From the NCBI RefSeq assembly GCF_001078595.1, contig NZ_LFTY01000002.1:1738240-1802239 (forward strand): DNA of 64,000 nucleotides. The letters are read 5' to 3'. The translations under genes and the position numbers were made by a program. Positions 50,641 through 60,834 of this stretch are shown here, in pieces. This DNA comes from Candidatus Rhodobacter oscarellae. GTDB taxonomy: Bacteria > Pseudomonadota > Alphaproteobacteria > Rhodobacterales > Rhodobacteraceae. Every line of letters begins with the position of its first letter. Positions within the stretch are counted from its first letter, which is position 1. The notes beneath the pieces were generated by a model. It was not told the origin of the DNA and ran no database searches. It saw only the letters and a program-made list of their open reading frames with translations.

Positions 50641-52986
50641 CTAGAAAATAAAGTCAGCCTGATCGAGGTCGCCTAAGGACACGCCCGCAAGCGTGATCGT
50701 GCCGGTGCCGGTGTCGATCACCACGTCCCCGCCGACCTGCGTGATCGCGTTCGTCGCGACCATCTGCGCAAAGCTCGTCAGCCCCGCCACGCCCGCCAGG
50801 TCGATATCCTCCAGGTCGTTGGTGGCCTCGAAGCCCTGGATCGTGTCCGACCCGTGCCCGTCGAAGAACACGAACACGTCGCTTCCGCCCTCGCCGTTCA
50901 TCAGGTCGTTGCCCGCGCCGCCGTCCAGCGTGTCGTTGTCCAGCCAGCCCACCAGGAAGTCATCGCCGTCGGCGCCGATCAGCAGGTCGTTCCCGGCGCC
51001 GCCCGACACGGTGTCATTATCGCCCTCACCGTTTAACGTATCGTTACCGTTGCCGCCCTCCAGCGTGTCATTGCCCAGCCAGCCGAACAGCAGGTCGTTG
51101 TCGTCCTCGCCGTGCAGGAAATCGTTGCCCGTGCCGCCCGCCAGCGTGTCGTTGCCGTCGCCGCCGATCAGCACGTCGTCCTCGCCGTCGCCGTTGAGGT
51201 TGTCGGCCCCGCCGCCGCCGATCAGCGTGTCCCAGCCCTGCCCGCCATAGAGCCAGTCGTTGCCCGACCAGCCGTCCAGCAGGTCGCTGTCCTCCTCCCC
51301 GATCAGCGTGTCGTTGCCCTCGCCGCCGTTGATCGTGTCGAGCCCGAGCCAGCCGAACAGGATGTCGTCGTTGTTGTCGCCGAACAAGCTGTCGTCTCCG
51401 CGCCCGCCCGCCACGGTGTCGTTGCCGTTGCCGCCGCGGATCGTGTCGTTCTCATTATCGCCGTTCAGCAGGTCATCGCCGTCCCCGCCGATGACCAGGT
51501 CGTTGCCGTTGCCCGCGAAAATCCGGTCGTGCCCCGACCAGCCGTCCAGCGTGTTCGCCGCCTCGTTGCCCACGATCGTGTCGTCGCCGGTCCAGCCGAT
51601 GGCGTTCTCGATCACCACCCCGTTGGCGATGGTGAAGCCGCCATGGATGCCCGTACCGTATGACACTTGGCCCCCGCCGGTCGACGAGTTCGTTAGATCC
51701 GCCGCCTGCAGGTTGATGATATGCGCCATCCCGCCCATCGTGCGGATCGTGTCCGTGCCGCCCGCGTCCCAGATCGACGAATAGAAGGTGCCAGCCCCGT
51801 TTGAGGTCGGCAGCCAATAGATGTCGTCGCCGGTGTTGTAGGTCGTGTTCGCGCCGTAGGTGTTCTGCAACTCGGCGATGTCCAGCGTCATCAGCGTGCC
51901 TTGATAGCCGTAATTGGTCGACGGGGTCTGACCGTGCGGCGCGGTCTGCCACCCATCGTTGTAGCTCATGGTCGTCCAGATGCCCTGGTTCAGCCCATAA
52001 GTGCCATAGTCGCCAAAGGCGCTGCTCACACCGGTCATGACCGAAGAGGTTCCGCCGCCATCATGCGGGTGCGCCAAACCCAAGCCATGCCCGATCTCGT
52101 GAATCCCCGTCACATAACCATAGCCGCCCTGCGCCAGGCCCGCGGTGTTCCAGCCCTGGCCTGACGCGTTGAAGACGCCCCAACCGTCCAGCGAATAGCT
52201 TGCCGCGCCATACGTAATGCTGCCGCCGCCCACGGCCCAATAGCCAAGGGCAGTCGTCGCAGTGGTGGACTCAAACATCACGAAATCAGCCTGGCTGATA
52301 CTGTTGACGTAGTTGAACGTCACATTGGCCACGTTCTCGAAATTCTCGAAGCCAAGCATCATCTGCTGCATCTCGTAGCTAGACCAACCGGTGGTGGTCC
52401 AAGTCGAGCCGTCGTTCACAGTCACGCCCGCCGCGGCGAAGAAGACGTTGATCGTCGACGGCGCCGAATAGCCCCAATCGATTGACGATAGCGGCTGAAC
52501 CCCGCTGCTCGGCCGGGGTGTGACTGCGCCTCCGGTAGCTGTGATCGAATAGGTCCCGGTCAGGCTATCATCGAAGGCCCCGGCCGCCACAAAAACGGTC
52601 CCGGTATGCGTGGCCGTGTAATTGATCTGTGCATTCGGATTGCTCGGGAACGAGATATTGTCGTTCAATGTGATAAGGTTGCCTGAATCGTCGTAGAGGC
52701 GCAGAAGCGGATCCGACAGAGAGGCGCCGTTCATTGTAAACGTATAGCTCTGACCGGCCGTGACATTCACCGCGACCCAATCTTGATCCCCTGCAGCACC
52801 GAGCGTGCCCACAAAGGTATCCCCCACGCCCATGGAATAGCTGGTGGATATGCTCGCCGCAGCGTCCGCACCCTCGTTGACAGTAAGCCCGCTTACGCCG
52901 CCCAGCTCTGATGCGCCCCCATTCGGAAGGCCCTCATACTCGCAGTTCTCATGGAACGGATTGAATCGATTACATATTATGCACAT
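50641..52986 (-). CDS. M10/serralysin-type RTX metalloprotease
   Basis: A 781-residue secreted protease. An N-terminal pre-peptidase-like beta domain (about residues 45-150) is followed by the metzincin catalytic domain with HEIGHGLGLAHP (296-307, three zinc histidines and catalytic Glu) and the Met-turn TMSYND (339-344). From about 470 to 715 run Ca2+-binding RTX nonapeptides (GGxGxDxLxGG-like) interrupted by unusual GWLG/GWSG units. The end VVIDTGTGTITLAGVSLGDLDQADFIF is a type I secretion signal. There is no N-terminal signal peptide, as expected for T1SS export. No transporter genes are nearby. Confidence 0.87.
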   Translation of the reverse strand: MCIICNRFNPFHENCEYEGLPNGGASELGGVSGLTVNEGADAAASISTSYSMGVGDTFVGTLGAAGDQDWVAVNVTAGQSYTFTMNGASLSDPLLRLYDDSGNLITLNDNISFPSNPNAQINYTATHTGTVFVAAGAFDDSLTGTYSITATGGAVTPRPSSGVQPLSSIDWGYSAPSTINVFFAAAGVTVNDGSTWTTTGWSSYEMQQMMLGFENFENVANVTFNYVNSISQADFVMFESTTATTALGYWAVGGGSITYGAASYSLDGWGVFNASGQGWNTAGLAQGGYGYVTGIHEIGHGLGLAHPHDGGGTSSVMTGVSSAFGDYGTYGLNQGIWTTMSYNDGWQTAPHGQTPSTNYGYQGTLMTLDIAELQNTYGANTTYNTGDDIYWLPTSNGAGTFYSSIWDAGGTDTIRTMGGMAHIINLQAADLTNSSTGGGQVSYGTGIHGGFTIANGVVIENAIGWTGDDTIVGNEAANTLDGWSGHDRIFAGNGNDLVIGGDGDDLLNGDNENDTIRGGNGNDTVAGGRGDDSLFGDNNDDILFGWLGLDTINGGEGNDTLIGEEDSDLLDGWSGNDWLYGGQGWDTLIGGGGADNLNGDGEDDVLIGGDGNDTLAGGTGNDFLHGEDDNDLLFGWLGNDTLEGGNGNDTLNGEGDNDTVSGGAGNDLLIGADGDDFLVGWLDNDTLDGGAGNDLMNGEGGSDVFVFFDGHGSDTIQGFEATNDLEDIDLAGVAGLTSFAQMVATNAITQVGGDVVIDTGTGTITLAGVSLGDLDQADFIF

Positions 52987-53098
52987 CGTGAGCGCCCCTC
53001 AAATCCAATAAGATGAAAAACCATTCTCTTACCCCCGAGCTTAAGACTAATATTCCAAAGCTTGCGGCTTTGGGCAACCAAGATTATCGTTAGATGCA

Positions 53099-53425
53099 AT
53101 GAAATCTAGAGCTGTAGACGATTATCGGCGCTTGTTGGCCGTGCGGGGCGCGATGTTTGCGCTGGTCCTCGCCTCCAGCCTCGCCACGCCTAGTTTTGGA
53201 GGCGATCGAGTGGCCGGACTGCCTGACGCGCGCGGCAAGAGCTTTGCGACGCTTGACGACTATCTCGCCCATCTTGCCAAGCTGGGCCCCATAGACATCC
53301 CCTATTACGAGCCGCAGCCCGATGGCCGGTACCGGTTGATCATCCGGCAGCCCGCCGGTCAGGCGCCTCTGTTGTTCACCCGCGCAGAGCTTGCGTCCAA
53401 GTTCGGGTTCAGCGCCTCCGAGTAG
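53099..53425 (+). CDS. Small secreted protein, unknown function
   Basis: A 108-residue protein with a likely signal peptide (RGAMFALVLASSLATPSFGGD) and a mature domain with SFATLDDYLAHLAKLGPIDIPYYEPQPDGRYRLIIRQPAGQ. I do not recognise a family. It lies between two minus-strand RTX genes in opposite orientation and ends before a strong hairpin at 53521-53553. Start at 53099 is the only ATG before the hydrophobic stretch apart from 53153. Confidence 0.6.
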   Translation: MKSRAVDDYRRLLAVRGAMFALVLASSLATPSFGGDRVAGLPDARGKSFATLDDYLAHLAKLGPIDIPYYEPQPDGRYRLIIRQPAGQAPLLFTRAELASKFGFSASE

Positions 53426-53520
53426 GCACCCTCGATGGAGGATTGCGCACAGGGGCGACGCAGGCTGACCCGCGCGGACCAGCCGCACCAGCTGTCAGGA
53501 TCTGGGCTTTGGACGAACTG

Positions 53521-53553
53521 GGCCCCACGCGGCTTGGGGGAACGCGTGGGGCC
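53521..53553. terminator. Strong hairpin between convergent genes
   Basis: GGCCCCACGCG, an 11-base loop and CGCGTGGGGCC form a perfect 11-bp stem. It lies 96 bases after the small secreted-protein stop and 131 bases before the RTX stop, so it can serve transcription from either side. T-tract is weak (TCTTGATT). The rest of 53426-53683 holds no gene that I can support. Confidence 0.65.
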
Positions 53554-53683
53554 TCTTGATTGCGGGGCGCGCCGGCCGGAATTCAAGCCGGCACCCCGCG
53601 TAGCGATCTATAGCGCCCGGCCATTGACCGCGTGGGCGCACCGCCAAACCCTGTGATCCAGGGAATTGGCAGCGCGCCGTAGC

Positions 53684-56600
53684 TCAGAAGATAAAGTCGT
53701 TGCCGTCCAGCAGATCGCCCATTTGCACACCCGCCAGCGTGATCGAGCCAGAGCCCGTATCGATCACCACATCGGCGCCTTGCTGGCTCATGTGGTTGCT
53801 CACCAGGTCGTTGAGATCGGTGATCGCCGAGATGCCGGCCAAGTTGATGTCCTCAAGATCGTTGTTGGCCTCAAAGCCAAGGATGATGTCGTCGCCGTGA
53901 CCGTCAAAGAACATGAAAACGTCGTTGCCCTGCTCGCCATTCATCACGTCGTTCCCGGCCCCGCCGTCCAGCGTGTCGTCATCCAACCAGCCCACAAGGA
54001 GGTCATCCCCCGTGCCGCCGATCAGCAGGTCATCGCCCGCGCCGCCAGAGACCGTGTCGTTATCCTCCTCGCCGTTCAGCGTGTCATTGCCGTTGCCGCC
54101 TTCCAGCGTGTCACTGCCAAGCCAGCCAACCAGCAGGTCGGCATCGTCCTCGCCATGCATGAAGTCGTTGCCATGGCCACCAGCCAGCGTGTCGTTGCCA
54201 TTGCCGCCAAACAGCAGGTCGTCGTCGGCATCACCGTTCAACAGGTCATTGCCGTCACCGCCGTAAAGCGTGTCCCAACCCTGGCCGCCAAACAGCGCGT
54301 CATTGCCCGACCAGCCATCCAGCAGATCGCTGTCCTCCTCGCCAAACAGGTGATCATTGCCCTCGCCACCATTCAAGGTGTCAAGACCAAGCCAGCCCCA
54401 AAGCCAGTCATCGCCATTGTCGCCCATCAGCGAGTCATCGCCGCGCCCGCCAGCCAAGGTGTCATTGCCGTCGCCGCCGCGGATCGTGTCGTTCTCGTTG
54501 TCGCCGTTCAGCAGGTCGTGGCCGCCGCCGCCCAGAACCGAATCGTGGCCGTTGCCCGCAAACACCTGGTCATCGCCGGACCAGCCATCGAGCGTGTCAT
54601 TGCCCGCATTGCCCATCATCGTGTCCTGGCCGTCCAGGCCCACCATGATATCGCGCGAGTTGCCGCCGCTCATCGTCTCGGACGCGTTGGTCCCGACACC
54701 GGTATTCGACAGGCTCACCGTGATGTCAGCGAATTCCACAACCTGCGCGTCGGCCGGAACGATATAGACCGTACCATTATGCGTCACCGTCACGTCTCCG
54801 GCAGCGTTCATGCCCAAGGTCGCGTCAATGAAGCTGAAGGAGTAGCTTTGCGTTGGCGGCGGCTGGCCGATATCGCCGCCGTCAACTTGCGCGTCATATA
54901 TGGTGAAATCCGTGATCGTGCCGTCGAAATGGCCGTGCAAGTTATTGGCCTGGCCCGGATCGCTGGACCAGCCATTCGCACCAACCACCAAGAGCTCTGA
55001 ATTGCCCTGCATGGTGAACGTGCTGTCGGCAATCATGGCCATCCGCGTACCGTTGAGGAAGAGCTGCGCCCCGCCCAGTCCGAAGGAGAAGGCGAAATCG
55101 TAGGTCTCTCCGGCGGAGATTGCGCCCTGCGCTATGAGATACCTGGTCTCATTGCCATCCTGGATACGAACCACCAGATCGCCATTGGCTTCGATATAGG
55201 CCGAGACATGCCCGCCATTGCCAAAGCCCGTCGCATCCTTGGAGAACAGGAACTCGTAGCCATTTAGGTTTGTGGCATTGAAGCTGAAGGCAATCGTGCC
55301 CTGCGCCATTTCCAGGCCCGCCTGGTGGTCGAAGACCAGCGGCGCGCGCTCTTGCGGGATGAACGAGAAATCCCCCGCGGCGGCAAAAATCGCCTCTTGC
55401 CCATTCCCGGCCATGTGGTCGGCAATCGAACCAAGGTTCGCAGGCGGCTGGATCGGGCCCTGAGAGGTGCCGGTATCGTAAGGCGTGACGGCTTCGGACA
55501 GGTCCTCGATCGAGGTCACGATGCCGTAGGCTGGCGCCGCGGTGTGCTCGATATCCGCCTCGGTGATCAGATCGCCATAGACGGTGATCGTGCCCAGCTG
55601 GTCATCGTCATGGGCGCCACCATTGTTGCCCTGGTCCGAGTACAGCCGGATGACGGAGTGATCCATCAGCCCGTCGCCATCGGCATCGCCATAGGTGATA
55701 GAGCTGATCTGGGTCGTGTGGCCCTCGATCACGATCCGGTCGCCCTCGGCGCGGCTGAAGTCCAGGATCACGTCGTCGCCGATGCTGTCGACCCAGTGGT
55801 CGTGGATATTGCCGTTCTCGCCCGCCACGCCGTGCCAGTTGATCGTGCCGTCGCTATTGGTGTGCTCGCGGATGAACTCCTCGCGCGCGTTGATAAGCGT
55901 CTGGAAGTAGAACACATCCGCGCCCGCGCCGCCCTCCATCACGTCGTTGCCGGGGATTGGCTGGTTGGGGTAGACCTGCCCCTCGCCGGGCTGGGTGGGC
56001 TGGCCGACCTCTGGCTCGCGCGCATCCGAGCGCGAGATGATCCAGTCGTCGCCCGCACCGCCCACCAGGCTGTCCTCGCCGTGACCACCGTCGATAATAT
56101 CGTCGCCGTCGCCGCCCATCACCGTGTCATTGCCATACCCGCCCTGCAGCACGTCATTGCCGCCGAGCCCGTCGATGGCGTCGTCTCCCGCCATGCCGTT
56201 GATGCCGTCCGCCGCGGCGGTGCCGGTCAAACTGTTGCCCGCCATGCCGCCCGTCTGCATCGCCAGCGGGTTCATGAAATGGCCGTGGCCGCTGAGGCCG
56301 TAATCCTGCATCAGGTCAATGAAGGTGTCGGAGGCGTGGTGCCCCTGCGCAAAGCTCGGCTGCAGCGCGTCCATCATATTTGCCATCGCGCTGGCGCTGG
56401 CGCCCGTGGCCCCGACGCTGGAGGCCAGCGCCAGCATGTCGGCCTCGCCCAACTGCGCGTCATAGAAATTGACGTTGCCGATCTCGCCGCGGAACTCGCT
56501 ATGGGCGTCGTTCTCCTGGCTGGTCCAGGCGCGGCTGCCGCCGATGACCAGGCTGCTGTCATTGCCGTCGATGCCGCCGGTGAACTCGGGCTCTGCGGCC

Positions 56601-58534
56601 ACGAGTTGGCCATCGATCCAGATGCTCAGCCCGTCCGCCCCGAAGGACACCGCAAGCTGGTAGTCCACGCCCGCCTCGAGCGTCATATCCGGCACCCGCA
56701 GCGACTTCGAAACACCATCCTCTTCGATCACGATCTTCAGCGTGCCGTCCTGGACCCAGACGGTGAATTCGCCCTCGTTCTTGTCGCGGTTGTCCTTGGA
56801 GATCAGCGCGAAGTCACCAATCGTGCCGTCCAGGTTGAAGCTGAGCGACAGCGTGCCGCTGGCCAGGTTCAGCGCCGCCATGTGGCCCGCATCCATATAC
56901 TCGCCGTCCCAGCCGTCATAATGCTGCGTGCCCGCGATGGCATAAACCGGGGTCGCGCCGCTGGGGATCGTCGGGCCGGTCACCGTTGTCACAGTAGACG
57001 GCGGCGCGATGGGGCCTTGGCTGGTGCCGGGATCAAGCGGGGTTATCGCCTCAGACAGATCCTCGACAGAGGTCACGATGCCATAGGCGGGCGCGGCGGT
57101 ATGCTCGATATCCGAGAGCATCACCAGATCGCCATAGACGGTGATTGAGCCAAGATCGTCGTCATCATGGGCGCCGCCATTGTTGCCCTGGTCCGAGTAA
57201 AGCCGGATGACGGAGTGATCCATCACCCCGTCGCCATTGCTGTCGCCATAGGTGATAGAGCTGATCTGCGTCGTATGGCCCTCGATCACGATCCGGTCGC
57301 CCTCGGCGCGGCTGAAATCCAGGATCACGTCGTCGCCGATGCTGTCGACCCAGTGGTCGTGGATATTGCCGTTCTCGCCCGCCACGCCGTGCCAGTTGAT
57401 CGTGCCGTCATTATTGGTGTGCTCGCGGATGAATTCCTCGCGCGCATTGATAAGCGTCTGAAAATAAAAGATATCGGCGCCCGCACCGCCGGACATCACG
57501 TCGTTGCCGGGGATCGGCTGCCCGGGATAGACCTGCCCGCCATTCGGTGTGCCCGCCGGCACCGGCTGGCCCACATAGGGCTCGCGCGCGTCCGAGCGCG
57601 AGATGATCAGGTCGTTGCCCGCACCGCCCGACAGGTTGTCCTCGCCATGGCCTCCGTCGATGATGTCGTTGCCGTCGCCGCCGACCACCGTGTCATTGCC
57701 ATAGCCGCCCTGCAGGATGTCGTTGCCACCCGCGCCGTCGATGTTGTCATTGCCCAGCATGCCGTTGATGCCGTCATCCGCCGTCGTGCCCGCAAGCGTA
57801 TTGGCGCCCATGTCGCCCATCGCCATGTCGATGGGGCGCATCACATGGCCGTGGTTGCTGACGCCGTAATCCGAAAGGATGTCGATATAGGTGTCCGAGC
57901 CGTGGTGCAGCTGCCCAAAGCTGGGCTGCAGCGCATCCATGGCGCTCATCATGGCCGACATATTGGCCGCCATCGGTGCGGCCTCCGCCGCCAGGCTCAA
58001 CATGTCCGCCTCGCCCAGCTGCTGGTCATAGACGTTCACATTGCCGATCTCTCCACGGAACAGCGACGAGGGAGCGCTGCTGCTATAGGCCATGGTTCCC
58101 CCGACGAGCAGATCGCTGGTGTTGCCGTCAATGCCACCGGTGAATTCGGGCTCGGCCGCCACAAGTTGCCCGTCCAGCCAGACACTTAGCCCGTCCGCGC
58201 CCACCGAGAGCGCCATCTGGTGCTGCGCGCCCTCCTCGATGATAACATCCGGCACGGTGACCCATTTGGTCACGCCGTTCTCTTCGATCGAGATCTTCAG
58301 CCTGCCATCCGAGATCCAGACCGTGAACTCTCCGTCGTTCTTGCCCTTGCTGTCCTTGGAGATCAGCGCATAGGACCCGGTGGTGGCGGTTGCCGTGAAG
58401 CCCAGCGATATCGTCGCATTCGGGGCGCTGAGGGCCGCGCTATGCGGGACTTGGATGACGCCGGCTTGGCCGCCGGTATAAGTCGAGCTTGCTGAGTTGC
58501 TATAGACCGGCGGGGTCGGGACACTGGTTGACAT
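53684..58534 (-). CDS. Giant LamG-like/RTX secreted protein with internal duplication
   Basis: A 1616-residue protein. Two long repeats each contain a LamG/concanavalin-like domain ([23 protein letters not shown] with [25 protein letters not shown]), a short RTX stretch and the block [38 protein letters not shown]; they are nearly identical over hundreds of residues. A third LamG-like domain (about 1120-1270) precedes about 30 RTX repeats (about 1330-1550) and a T1SS tail ending DFIF. AGGAGAGAG lies ahead of the ATG at 58534 (MSTSVPTPP), which rejects a longer frame from 58678. A surface or matrix adhesin or sugar-binding role is inferred. The C-terminal 300 residues match the neighbouring protease. 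Confidence 0.85.
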   Translation of the reverse strand: MSTSVPTPPVYSNSASSTYTGGQAGVIQVPHSAALSAPNATISLGFTATATTGSYALISKDSKGKNDGEFTVWISDGRLKISIEENGVTKWVTVPDVIIEEGAQHQMALSVGADGLSVWLDGQLVAAEPEFTGGIDGNTSDLLVGGTMAYSSSAPSSLFRGEIGNVNVYDQQLGEADMLSLAAEAAPMAANMSAMMSAMDALQPSFGQLHHGSDTYIDILSDYGVSNHGHVMRPIDMAMGDMGANTLAGTTADDGINGMLGNDNIDGAGGNDILQGGYGNDTVVGGDGNDIIDGGHGEDNLSGGAGNDLIISRSDAREPYVGQPVPAGTPNGGQVYPGQPIPGNDVMSGGAGADIFYFQTLINAREEFIREHTNNDGTINWHGVAGENGNIHDHWVDSIGDDVILDFSRAEGDRIVIEGHTTQISSITYGDSNGDGVMDHSVIRLYSDQGNNGGAHDDDDLGSITVYGDLVMLSDIEHTAAPAYGIVTSVEDLSEAITPLDPGTSQGPIAPPSTVTTVTGPTIPSGATPVYAIAGTQHYDGWDGEYMDAGHMAALNLASGTLSLSFNLDGTIGDFALISKDNRDKNEGEFTVWVQDGTLKIVIEEDGVSKSLRVPDMTLEAGVDYQLAVSFGADGLSIWIDGQLVAAEPEFTGGIDGNDSSLVIGGSRAWTSQENDAHSEFRGEIGNVNFYDAQLGEADMLALASSVGATGASASAMANMMDALQPSFAQGHHASDTFIDLMQDYGLSGHGHFMNPLAMQTGGMAGNSLTGTAAADGINGMAGDDAIDGLGGNDVLQGGYGNDTVMGGDGDDIIDGGHGEDSLVGGAGDDWIISRSDAREPEVGQPTQPGEGQVYPNQPIPGNDVMEGGAGADVFYFQTLINAREEFIREHTNSDGTINWHGVAGENGNIHDHWVDSIGDDVILDFSRAEGDRIVIEGHTTQISSITYGDADGDGLMDHSVIRLYSDQGNNGGAHDDDQLGTITVYGDLITEADIEHTAAPAYGIVTSIEDLSEAVTPYDTGTSQGPIQPPANLGSIADHMAGNGQEAIFAAAGDFSFIPQERAPLVFDHQAGLEMAQGTIAFSFNATNLNGYEFLFSKDATGFGNGGHVSAYIEANGDLVVRIQDGNETRYLIAQGAISAGETYDFAFSFGLGGAQLFLNGTRMAMIADSTFTMQGNSELLVVGANGWSSDPGQANNLHGHFDGTITDFTIYDAQVDGGDIGQPPPTQSYSFSFIDATLGMNAAGDVTVTHNGTVYIVPADAQVVEFADITVSLSNTGVGTNASETMSGGNSRDIMVGLDGQDTMMGNAGNDTLDGWSGDDQVFAGNGHDSVLGGGGHDLLNGDNENDTIRGGDGNDTLAGGRGDDSLMGDNGDDWLWGWLGLDTLNGGEGNDHLFGEEDSDLLDGWSGNDALFGGQGWDTLYGGDGNDLLNGDADDDLLFGGNGNDTLAGGHGNDFMHGEDDADLLVGWLGSDTLEGGNGNDTLNGEEDNDTVSGGAGDDLLIGGTGDDLLVGWLDDDTLDGGAGNDVMNGEQGNDVFMFFDGHGDDIILGFEANNDLEDINLAGISAITDLNDLVSNHMSQQGADVVIDTGSGSITLAGVQMGDLLDGNDFIF

Positions 58535-59190
58535 GGGACTCTCTCCTGGTAACGCCTGAGCATATCCGGGCCGCCTTTTCGGGCCTGTTTGTGGCAGAAC
58601 GTGGCCAGAACGCGGCGCGGTGCGTGGTTGCGGAGATGCGCCAGAGGGCGCGACCCGCAATTTCTTTAGTCCCGTCAAAGGCGTGAAGATCTTGTAAACG
58701 TTTCATTTACGTCGGCATGAAGACGCCAGTTGTCGCCTATTGCATTTGCAAAAAGGCGTGCAATCGGTGGGTGAAAAACGCGATTGTCTCCAAACTTGGT
58801 AAACTCGCAATTCTCCGCCGAGCCAAAAGGCTTCCCCAACGTAAACTTCTCGAATCAATCGGAGGCATTTGGCCCAATGCGCGGCGGTCAGTTGGCAACC
58901 CATCCTGGAACAAAAGTGACGTCCCTCGGCACAAAGTAGCAGCGGCACGGCCAGCCCCCGGTTCAAAATTGGTACACGAACAGAACCAAACCTGTGCTGG
59001 CGTCTATATCGGCAGCAAAATGACCCACAGACATCAATATGTAGGACTTGTTCGCAAAAAAAACCTCTTTCGGTATAGTTTTGGCTCAGAATTTGGATTT
59101 GGCGTGGATTAGGTTCGGTGTATAGTTCGCGTGCAAACAAGAGGACCCGGGACAATATCTGGGCCAGACGCAACAGAGGGGATCCATTCG
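58535..59190. other. 656-base intergenic region upstream of the RTX protein and amt
   Basis: No gene is supported here, although frames are open on both strands. GC content is visibly lower than in the flanking genes from about 58680 to 59110. The region must contain divergent promoters for the giant RTX gene and amt. A near match to a sigma-54 promoter (TGGC at 82-85 and TTGG 12 bases on, around 59082-59097) lies about 95 bases before the amt start but lacks the GC of the -12 box. Confidence 0.5.
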
Positions 59191-60579
59191 ATGGAAGAAC
59201 AACTCGCCGAGTTGGCAGCCAGGGTGACTGCCATGGAGGCGAAGGGTGGTACGACCAACACCAACTTCGCCGAGATGTATTACTACATTACAATACCAAT
59301 CATGATCATCATCCACGCGGGCTTCCTCGCCTATGAGATGGGCGCGACCCGGATGAAAAACGTTCTGAGTTCTGGTGTTAAGAACATTCTGGCCTTCGCC
59401 TTCGTGATCCCGGCCTTCTACTTCTTTGGCTGGTGGCTCTATTGGGCTCTGCCGACAGGGCTAAGCGGCTCTATGGGCGCCATGGAGATCTCTGGCGTCG
59501 CCTATGCGAACTCGATCGCATGGGGTTGGGGCGAGAGCGCGGCCTATATGGGCCCCAATACGGGTGACCAGATCGACGGCGTTTTCTGGGGCGCCTTTGC
59601 GCTGTTTGCGGCGACCACGGCCTCGATCATGTCGGGCGCGCTGATCGAGCGCATCCAGACGGTTGGCTTCATCATCTGCGCGATCGTGCTGGGCGGGTTT
59701 AGCTGGGTCGTTGCGGCAGCCTGGGGCTGGCATTCCGACGGCTGGCTGGTGACCCAGTGGGGCCTGCATGACTTTGGTGCGGCGGGGCTTGTCCACGCGG
59801 TGGCGGCGTTCTTCGCGTTTGGGGTGCTGTTCAACCTTGGGCCAAGGATCGGCAAGTTCAACGATGACGGCTCGTCCAACGACATCGGCGGCCATAACAT
59901 GCCCTTTACCATCACCGGCCTGATGCTGATTATCGTCGGCTTCTGGGGCTTCCTGATGGCCTGCGTCGTGCCAGGCGGCGAGAGCTGGTCCTGGGGGCAC
60001 AACTTCGCCACCATCTACGGCACGCCCACCAACCTTGGCGCACTGGCCTTCAACATCCTGATGTCCATCGCGGGCGGGATCATCGGCGCCTGGGTCTGCA
60101 CCAAAGACCCGTTCTGGATGATGTCGGGCGCGCTGGCGGGGATTATCTCTTGCGCCTCGGGTCTGGACATCTACTTCCCGGCGCAAGCCTTCGTGATCGC
60201 GCTGGTGGCCGGTGTCATTCTTAAGCCTTGTGCAGACTGGCTGGAGAGGACCTTTAAGGTCGACGACGCGGTCGGCGCGGTGACGGTGCACGGCACCATC
60301 GGCATCTACGGCATGCTGATGCTGGGCATCTTTGCCTCGGGCTATCCGGCCATCGAGGCCGAAGGCGCGGCGACCACATCCTTTATCGGGCAGCTTGTGG
60401 GCTCTGTGGTCTTCATAATCCTCGGCTTTGGGACCGGCTGGGTGACCTCGTTCATCCTGAAGATGCTGGGCATGCTGCGGGTGCCGGATCAGGCGCAGCT
60501 GGACGGGCTGGACCCGACGAAGGTCCCGGTACAAGCCTATCCCGAGGGCATTCCAACTTCACCCGCCCCGGCGGAATAG
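59191..60579 (+). CDS. amt: Ammonium transporter Amt
   Basis: A 462-residue inner-membrane channel with about eleven hydrophobic segments. Landmarks: FLAYEMGATRMKNVLSSGVKNI, the substrate-path GVAYANSIAWGWGESAAYMGPNTGDQIDGVFWGAFALFAATTASIMSGALIER, DFGAAGLVHAVAAFFAFG with the pore histidine, and GTIGIYGMLMLGIFASGYPAIEAEG. An N-terminal coiled-coil-like stretch of about 25 residues precedes the first helix. AGAGGGGAT precedes the ATG at 59191. It is followed by a 53-residue membrane protein; no glnK is adjacent, which is unusual. Confidence 0.92.
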   Translation: MEEQLAELAARVTAMEAKGGTTNTNFAEMYYYITIPIMIIIHAGFLAYEMGATRMKNVLSSGVKNILAFAFVIPAFYFFGWWLYWALPTGLSGSMGAMEISGVAYANSIAWGWGESAAYMGPNTGDQIDGVFWGAFALFAATTASIMSGALIERIQTVGFIICAIVLGGFSWVVAAAWGWHSDGWLVTQWGLHDFGAAGLVHAVAAFFAFGVLFNLGPRIGKFNDDGSSNDIGGHNMPFTITGLMLIIVGFWGFLMACVVPGGESWSWGHNFATIYGTPTNLGALAFNILMSIAGGIIGAWVCTKDPFWMMSGALAGIISCASGLDIYFPAQAFVIALVAGVILKPCADWLERTFKVDDAVGAVTVHGTIGIYGMLMLGIFASGYPAIEAEGAATTSFIGQLVGSVVFIILGFGTGWVTSFILKMLGMLRVPDQAQLDGLDPTKVPVQAYPEGIPTSPAPAE

Positions 60580-60604
60580 GACAAAAAAGGAAGGAGAGAA
60601 CGAC

Positions 60605-60766
60605 ATGGGTTTTCCTGGAACAGATTGGGCCTCGCTGGCCGGAAGCGCTATCTTCCCTGGCGCGGGCGGCCCGATGCCCGGCATTTGGACCGCGATCGCC
60701 ATCATCGCCTGCGTGGTGGTGCTGTGGGTCGGACACGCGTCTGAGGCCAAAAAATACAAGAAATAG
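60605..60766 (+). CDS. Small single-helix membrane protein downstream of amt
   Basis: A 53-residue protein, MGFPGTDWASLAGSAIFPGAG..., with one membrane helix (about residues 26-43, IWTAIAIIACVVVLWVGH) and a lysine-rich end. AAGGAGAG lies 7 bases before the ATG at 60605. It starts 25 bases after the amt stop and is followed by a strong terminator, so it is the second gene of an amt operon. A partner or regulator of Amt is suggested by position only. Similar small genes downstream of amt are, as I recall, present in related genomes. Confidence 0.78.
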   Translation: MGFPGTDWASLAGSAIFPGAGGPMPGIWTAIAIIACVVVLWVGHASEAKKYKK

Positions 60767-60801
60767 CCTGGCGGATGTGAACCGCAGGACAATCGGAACA
60801 G

Positions 60802-60834
60802 GAAGGGCCGCCTCGCGCGGCCCTTCTCTTTTTT
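60802..60834 (+). terminator. Rho-independent terminator of the amt operon
   Basis: A 10-bp stem GAAGGGCCGC/GCGGCCCTTC with a 5-base loop at 60802-60826 is followed by TCTTTTTT. It lies 36 bases after the stop of the small membrane gene. Confidence 0.92.

Noticed and set aside
50900..51560. Regular 27-base periodicity in the RTX region that might suggest a CRISPR array
   Set aside because: The period matches nine-codon RTX repeats in frame, with varied sequence and no spacers; no cas genes. No CRISPR array was seen in the window.
53666..55000. 444-codon open frame antisense to RTX repeats
   Set aside because: Low-complexity mirror of Asp/Gly-rich repeats (V/A-rich), no start signal, fully inside the RTX gene.
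55325..57148. 607-codon open frame on the plus strand opposite the giant RTX gene
   Set aside because: It is the antisense of repeated, GC-rich RTX/LamG codons and shows no domain or ribosome site; the minus-strand protein is clearly real.
59082..59097. Sigma-54-like promoter TGGC-N8-TTGG before amt
   Set aside because: The invariant GC of the -12 element reads GG, and no NtrC sites were found; kept only as a note.
58703..59173. Open frames on both strands in the amt upstream region
   Set aside because: Cysteine/arginine-rich translations without family features, no ribosome sites, and lower GC than genes nearby.
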